From an archaeon (GTDB taxonomy: Archaea; Nanobdellota; Nanobdellia; Woesearchaeales; ARS49), in NCBI GenBank assembly GCA_016213425.1, contig JACRAI010000021.1:1-8728 (forward strand): a stretch of 8,728 bases of DNA. Reading direction: 5' to 3'. Made by a program: the position numbers and the translations under genes. The notes under the pieces are model-generated. The model searched no databases. It worked only from the letters and a program-made list of their open reading frames with translations, and was not told the origin of the DNA. Positions 4,821 through 8,728 of the stretch are shown one piece after another (the stretch's first letter is position 1; each line of letters starts with the position of its first letter).

Positions 4821-6422
4821 TTTGAAGAAAAAGTACAAATTGCAGATAAACCAAGAAAAATACCTGAAACAATAAAGATGACTAAAGGAGTAATGGATAA
4901 AATAAATACACTTTGTAATGTTGTAGATGAATTAACTTATGTTTCATCAGAATGGCATGCTTTTCTTCTTGCAAACAGAGACGATCCAACAGCATTGATA
5001 AAAGATATTTACATCGCGGAAGGAGCAGAAGTAGGCCCAGGAGAAACAGTGCTTGAACCTGAAGTTCTTTCAAGAGTTTCTGAAAAAGACATCAAAGAAT
5101 ATAATAAAATTAACAAAAAAGATTATGTTATTGTAGGAGTAGTTCACAGTCATGGAAATACCAACGTTTTTCATTCAGGAACGGATGATAGAAATTTTGA
5201 TAACATCATAAATGCATACAGTGGCGGAACAAAAGCGTACAGTAGAGAAAAAATAGATCTCATTGAAGGAGAATTAAAAAAAGAAGTAAAGGATGGAGAA
5301 ATTATATTTTCAGGTTCAGCACTTGAAGATGCAATTATAAAATATGTTCTTCCTGCAAAAGGAGAGCTGCAAAAAATCCTGGAAACTCACAACATTAAAG
5401 GAACAGAAAAGATAAAGGATGTAAGCAAAGCATTAACAGCCATTCTAAGTGAAGTAAAATTAGAAACTGAACAAACAAAATCAACAGGTTTCGCGTACAG
5501 TATTGTTGTGAATAGTCACGGTGAAACACCTTACGCAGAAACAGGAATTAGAGAATTCAAAACTCTTACAGGTGAAGCGAGAATTAAAAAAATAAAAGGA
5601 GTAAAAGTAGAAACTGTAGCAGTCAAAGATGACATAACATTCAGTGAAGAAGAACTGCTTGAAGAGGCCGCAAATAAATTTGAGTTTTCAAAAGGTGCAA
5701 GATGGAAAGTAAGAAATCTTAAAAGATTTTATGACAATGCGAAAAAAAGGTTCCAATTCAAGCAATCAGATGATGACGAAGAAGAAAGCAGTCATCCATT
5801 CGCAGGACGTTCGCAATGGTTCGGCAATGATGATTATGATGATGGTTATGGTGAAGTAAGACCTTATGTGCATTCTACAGGACATTCAACTGGGCATGTA
5901 AGAAAACATTTTGGAAAGTCTTCACATACTACGCATTCAGGAAATACAAGCTACAAAGGACCTATAGGTTTTACTGCAAAGCCAGAACTTGTGAATAAAG
6001 TAAAAGACGACTCAGTAGAAATTGAAGAACTGGTAAGGTGGTTTGTGTATTCCTCATTATCCTATGTAAGCCACTATAGATTTAAAGACTACAAATATTC
6101 AACTTATCTTGCAAATGTTCTAGATCGTTTAGATAATGCGGGACTTGGATTGTCTACTGGAAAAAGCAAAAGTGCCGAGATAGGATTGAGTGAAGCTATT
6201 GCTATGGCAGGGCAATTTGTTGAAGATGAAGATAAAGTTCCAAAGCCAAAAATGAATTTATTATCTGGTGAAAGAATATCAAGGCTGATTAAGGAAAACT
6301 TGAAAGGTCCTTTCAAAGACAACCCTGAAGTTTATTTAATGATAGAATTTGTTGAAAATCAAAATATTATACAACAAAATTTAACACTGGAAAAATACAT
6401 TCCAATAATACTAGGTGAATAA
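4791..6422 (+). CDS. JAMM/MPN+ metalloprotease, putative Ubl-processing and deconjugating enzyme (543 aa)
   Basis: This is an unmistakable JAMM zinc site: H119-S-H121, seven residues, S129, two residues, D132, with E54 (SSEWHAF) as the upstream catalytic Glu. In this family the two His and the Asp bind zinc while Glu activates water, cleaving after the C-terminal Gly of Ubl proteins. The fold seems to start near residue 28 and to be interrupted by a helical insert (about 145-230) before its closing strands (FAYSIVVNSHGE, 234-245; 252-275). Residues 325-390 are a disordered Asp/Gly/Ser/His-rich linker (HSTGHSTGH, 361-369). Residues 405-543 form a helical domain of unknown role, so the protein is much larger than single-domain archaeal JAMM proteins. 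The N-terminal peptide MSEEDDFLAM recurs in the last gene. The ATG overlaps the E2 stop (ATGA), indicating coupled translation. Likely roles are trimming the Ubl tail and removing conjugates. Confidence 0.92.
   Translation: MSEEDDFLAMFEEKVQIADKPRKIPETIKMTKGVMDKINTLCNVVDELTYVSSEWHAFLLANRDDPTALIKDIYIAEGAEVGPGETVLEPEVLSRVSEKDIKEYNKINKKDYVIVGVVHSHGNTNVFHSGTDDRNFDNIINAYSGGTKAYSREKIDLIEGELKKEVKDGEIIFSGSALEDAIIKYVLPAKGELQKILETHNIKGTEKIKDVSKALTAILSEVKLETEQTKSTGFAYSIVVNSHGETPYAETGIREFKTLTGEARIKKIKGVKVETVAVKDDITFSEEELLEEAANKFEFSKGARWKVRNLKRFYDNAKKRFQFKQSDDDEEESSHPFAGRSQWFGNDDYDDGYGEVRPYVHSTGHSTGHVRKHFGKSSHTTHSGNTSYKGPIGFTAKPELVNKVKDDSVEIEELVRWFVYSSLSYVSHYRFKDYKYSTYLANVLDRLDNAGLGLSTGKSKSAEIGLSEAIAMAGQFVEDEDKVPKPKMNLLSGERISRLIKENLKGPFKDNPEVYLMIEFVENQNIIQQNLTLEKYIPIILGE
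6413..6418 (+). promoter_or_regulatory. Shine-Dalgarno site of the E1 gene
   Basis: AGGTGA matches the GGAGGTGAT consensus and lies 3 bases before the ATG at 6422. It sits inside the last codons of the JAMM gene, whose TAA shares one base with this ATG (TAATG), consistent with reinitiation. Confidence 0.65.
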
Positions 6423-7843
6423 TGAACGTAAACGAACAAGAAAGATATGACAGGCAAATACGTCTTTGGGGTAAAGGCGGCCAAGAAAAAATAAATAATG
6501 CACAAGTAGCAGTAATAGGTTCAGGACCTTTAGCTAGAGATCTTAGCATGAGCTTAACTGCTTTAGGAGTAGGCCAAATTAGACTTATAGGCAGCGGAAA
6601 TTTGAATGATGAAAAATTTCTAGATATACCTGTAGAAGGAAATGCCGTAGATGAATATAAAAGAGTCTTGAACAAAATTAACCCTAATGTTAACGTAAAT
6701 GTATTAACCTCAAGTTTGGAATCTAGATTAATGCAGTACTTTCTTCGAGATGTTAAAGCAATTGTTGAAACAACAAACAATCCTAGATCTAAAGCATTAA
6801 CTCATGAATATGCAAAAAAAGCAAACATACCGGTCTTTTCTGCATCAAGCATGCAAGGATACGCGAAAGCAACTCCTTATTTCGGAGGAGATATAACTCT
6901 TGATCATTTAATGCCTAATTTTGAAGGCCACAAACAAGATGATTTAATTTCAGTGGGATTCGGAGGAGTTCTTGCTGAAGAAGTAAAAAAAGTAATTCTA
7001 GAAGAAGACATTCGATTGTCTAAACCAGTATATTATAAATTAGGCAGAGGAGAAAGATTTGCTTTCAAAAAATCAGAAGACAAAACTCCTGTTATTGACA
7101 ATAAAATCTACAAAAAACTATCTGTAGGAGTAGTGGGCGCTGGAGCATTAGGATGTGTGGCAGCAATACTTTTATCAAAAATTGGTTTCGGCCAAGTAAA
7201 TTATTACGATTATGATGTAATTCAAAGTCACAATTTAACAAGACAAATTCTTTATTATGATTGCGTAGATCTTTCAAAAGCAGATGCAATAGTAAAAAAA
7301 CATTCAGCAATGAATCCTGCATGCAAAGTAAAAGGATTTGCTGAGAAATTTCAAATAAACGAAGGCGTTTATTCTATAGATAAATTCAATCCTAACGGAT
7401 ATGATTTATTGTTCGATCTTGTAGATAACAAGTACACTCGTGCAATGCTGGCTGCTTATGCAGTTACAAATAACATTCCTCTTGTTAGCGCTGCATCATC
7501 GCCTGATGCTTCCGAATGGGTTGTCTACCAACCTGGAAAAACACCCTGCTTAGATCATGTATTTCATGGTTATTACGAAAAGGGTTTAGAAGAAGAGATT
7601 ATTAGAAGAAGAAGTTGTACTGAAGATCCAAATCCTGCAGTTATAATGACTAATCAAATTGCAGCCTCATTCGCAGTTCTTGAATCATTAACAATATTCC
7701 AACCTGAAGAATTTGGTGAACCATTCAAAGGTGCTTTCAAGTATTCAACAATTAAAGATTCAAGATTATCAACAAGAGGCATCAATGAAGTTTGTGATTG
7801 TCATATTACAAAAAATGTTCCAAACATGGAGATAAAATCATGA
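6422..7843 (+). CDS. Bimodular E1-like Ubl-activating enzyme (inactive + active ThiF modules, 473 aa)
   Basis: Two Rossmann/ThiF modules lie in one chain. The N-terminal module (1-205) starts RYDRQIRLWG (8-17), the signature helix of Aos1/APP-BP1 subunits, whose Arg reaches the partner's ATP site. Its nucleotide loop is degenerate (G33-S-G-P-L-A38), it lacks the acidic pair and Asn-Leu-x-Arg-Gln, and it ends with GGVLAEEVKKVI (181-192), a typical E1 module end. The C-terminal module (230-425) is complete: GAGALG (239-244), D263/D265, N271-L-T-R274-Q, K286, D335-N336…R340. S398-C399-T-E aligns with the MoeB segment bearing the thioester-equivalent Cys. C376-x2-H379 with C458-x-C460 (or H461) could hold a structural zinc. 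There is no UFD and no large catalytic-Cys domain, so E2 recruitment must differ from eukaryotic E1. It should adenylate the Ubl C-terminal Gly with ATP, then form a thioester. It overlaps the next gene by 4 bases. Confidence 0.93.
   Translation: MNVNEQERYDRQIRLWGKGGQEKINNAQVAVIGSGPLARDLSMSLTALGVGQIRLIGSGNLNDEKFLDIPVEGNAVDEYKRVLNKINPNVNVNVLTSSLESRLMQYFLRDVKAIVETTNNPRSKALTHEYAKKANIPVFSASSMQGYAKATPYFGGDITLDHLMPNFEGHKQDDLISVGFGGVLAEEVKKVILEEDIRLSKPVYYKLGRGERFAFKKSEDKTPVIDNKIYKKLSVGVVGAGALGCVAAILLSKIGFGQVNYYDYDVIQSHNLTRQILYYDCVDLSKADAIVKKHSAMNPACKVKGFAEKFQINEGVYSIDKFNPNGYDLLFDLVDNKYTRAMLAAYAVTNNIPLVSAASSPDASEWVVYQPGKTPCLDHVFHGYYEKGLEEEIIRRRSCTEDPNPAVIMTNQIAASFAVLESLTIFQPEEFGEPFKGAFKYSTIKDSRLSTRGINEVCDCHITKNVPNMEIKS
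7828..7833 (+). promoter_or_regulatory. Shine-Dalgarno site of the last operon gene
   Basis: GGAGAT lies 6 bases before the ATG at 7840, inside the 3' end of the E1 gene. It supports the ATG that overlaps the E1 stop (ATGA). Confidence 0.6.
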
Positions 7844-7869
7844 GTCAAGAAGATGATTTTTTAGAAATG
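7840..7869 (+). repeat. N-terminal tag sequence, copy 2 (last gene)
   Basis: These bases encode MSQEDDFLEM. Similarity to 4791-4820 falls away after about ten codons, and the downstream proteins do not resemble each other, so this is a shared terminal peptide and not a whole-gene duplication. Confidence 0.75.
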
Positions 7870-8728
7870 CTTGCTCGATTAGATGAAGAAGCGGAAGCGC
7901 AAAAAAAAGAAGTAATTACTGTTGAAACTCCTATTTTTGATTCTGTGAAGCACATCGCAGCACTTCTTGAAAGAAAAAATAAAGAAGTTGCAAAAAAAAA
8001 TGAAGATTATTTGGAAGGATTAAAACAAAATTATTTATTAGGCCCGATAGAAACTTCTTTTTTGATAGAATTATTAATGAAAGAAACTGAAAAAGTTAAT
8101 TTGCAGATTGATAAAAAAAGCAAAGACTTCAAAAATGTTGTTCTTAGCGCTTCAAAAAGATTAGGCCAAGAAATTGGAAGAATTTCTGAAGACATAAAAA
8201 TTCCTGAAGAAACAATTAAACCAATTCAAGTTAAAGAAGAACCATTAGAATACTTAACTTTAACAGGGCAATTTCTTCCAATATCTCCTGAAGCTTTGCT
8301 AGTTGCAGATCAATTATATGATTCTCTTAAAAATTTCAGAACTGTTATTAAAGATACTAAGAGTGCTGAAGAACTTTCAAAACTTGTATTGATTCAAAGT
8401 TTAAGCGAACTAATAACTGATAAGATGATCAAAGAAAAATTATTCGCGCAATTAAAAGGAAACGAAACAAAGGATGAGGTGGCTCTTTACTCTTTAATTA
8501 GTGTTGCAAATCCTGCTTTTGTTGATAGAAAATTTTTTGACGTAGTTAAAAATTACAAACAAGTAATAAATTTAAGAAAAAAAGCCTCGGCAAATATAGC
8601 AGAAAATTTAAGACATGTAGTAAGAAATGACATCAATTACGCAGTCATGGCAAACGGAATAAATACAAGAATAATTGAAGAGCTTGGAAGAATTATTCAA
8701 CCTTTTGAAAAAATAAAAGATGAAAAAA
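7840..8728 (+). CDS. Unknown helical protein sharing the JAMM protein's N-terminal peptide (partial, 296+ residues)
   Basis: The reading frame is open from the ATG at 7840 to the right edge (296 codons, no stop), so the gene is 3'-truncated here. I do not recognise a family. It begins MSQEDDFLEML, almost the same as MSEEDDFLAMF of the JAMM protein, and the first 30 bases agree at 27 positions. The rest is mostly helical: a charged coiled-coil-like region (35-65, 73-118), a Pro-rich break (121-150), then a helical domain (150-290). No Cys occurs in the visible part, so there is no RING or other zinc-finger E3 here, and no membrane segment. The ATG overlaps the E1 stop by 4 bases, with a Shine-Dalgarno site, so it belongs to the same operon. 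It could be an adaptor or scaffold using the shared peptide to bind a common partner; this is inference. Confidence 0.85.
   Translation, partial: MSQEDDFLEMLARLDEEAEAQKKEVITVETPIFDSVKHIAALLERKNKEVAKKNEDYLEGLKQNYLLGPIETSFLIELLMKETEKVNLQIDKKSKDFKNVVLSASKRLGQEIGRISEDIKIPEETIKPIQVKEEPLEYLTLTGQFLPISPEALLVADQLYDSLKNFRTVIKDTKSAEELSKLVLIQSLSELITDKMIKEKLFAQLKGNETKDEVALYSLISVANPAFVDRKFFDVVKNYKQVINLRKKASANIAENLRHVVRNDINYAVMANGINTRIIEELGRIIQPFEKIKDEK

Noticed and set aside
2765..7322. Long minus-strand and alternate-frame ORFs within the operon genes
   Set aside because: They run antisense to or in other frames of well-supported genes, lack ribosome sites, and give hydrophobic or Ser/Leu-rich translations typical of antisense shadows.
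7840..8728. RING or other E3 ligase in the last gene
   Set aside because: The visible 296 residues contain no Cys and no His/Cys spacing pattern; an E3 domain could only be in the unseen 3' part.

Overview
The window looks like AT-rich archaeal chromosome. Three genes are preceded by TTTATAAA-type TATA boxes centred about 27-31 bases upstream of their ATG, which implies leaderless or nearly leaderless transcripts. AGA is the usual arginine codon. Downstream operon genes use Shine-Dalgarno sites of the archaeal/bacterial kind (GGAGG, AGGTGA, GGAGAT). A small-genome lineage such as DPANN (Woesearchaeota/Pacearchaeota-like) is my guess from the style of the secreted protein and the base composition; there is no rRNA or marker gene here to prove it.

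Layout. (1) 1-1189, minus strand: a secreted protein with a signal peptide, an SCP2-like region and beta-rich repeats. Its frame is broken near 140-151, and coding continues in another frame to the left edge. (2) About 1227-1450: a relatively GC-rich, highly foldable element with a 20-base terminal inverted repeat, either an unrecognised structured RNA or a MITE-like insertion. (3) 1445-2023, minus strand: a 192-residue helical/coiled-coil protein. (4) 2024-2209: a divergent promoter region. (5) 2210 to beyond 8728, plus strand: a tightly packed six-gene operon encoding a ubiquitin-like conjugation system.

The operon order is: unknown 238-residue protein; 112-residue ubiquitin-like (Ubl) candidate ending Gln-Gly-Tyr-Asn; 492-residue protein with an E2/UBC-like core (NPYSPAKV, HP-x9-C, helix); 543-residue JAMM/MPN metalloprotease (E54, HSH-x7-S-x2-D); 473-residue bimodular E1 (degenerate Aos1/APP-BP1-like module fused to a complete active ThiF/Uba3-like module); and a 3'-truncated helical protein. 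The E2/JAMM, JAMM/E1 and E1/last-gene junctions overlap by 4, 1 and 4 bases, indicating translational coupling.

Inferred working model: JAMM trims the Ubl after Gly110, the E1 adenylates the Ubl and forms a thioester, the E2 transfers it to targets, and JAMM may also remove it. No RING or other E3 is visible. Two details are not explained by the standard parts. First, a terminator-like hairpin with a U-tract separates the Ubl gene from the enzyme genes. Second, the JAMM protein and the last protein share a nearly identical N-terminal peptide (MS[E/Q]EDDFLxM), which suggests a common docking tag. The two unrecognised proteins flanking the cascade are the best candidates for target-recognition, scaffold or effector parts of a system I cannot match to a named one.
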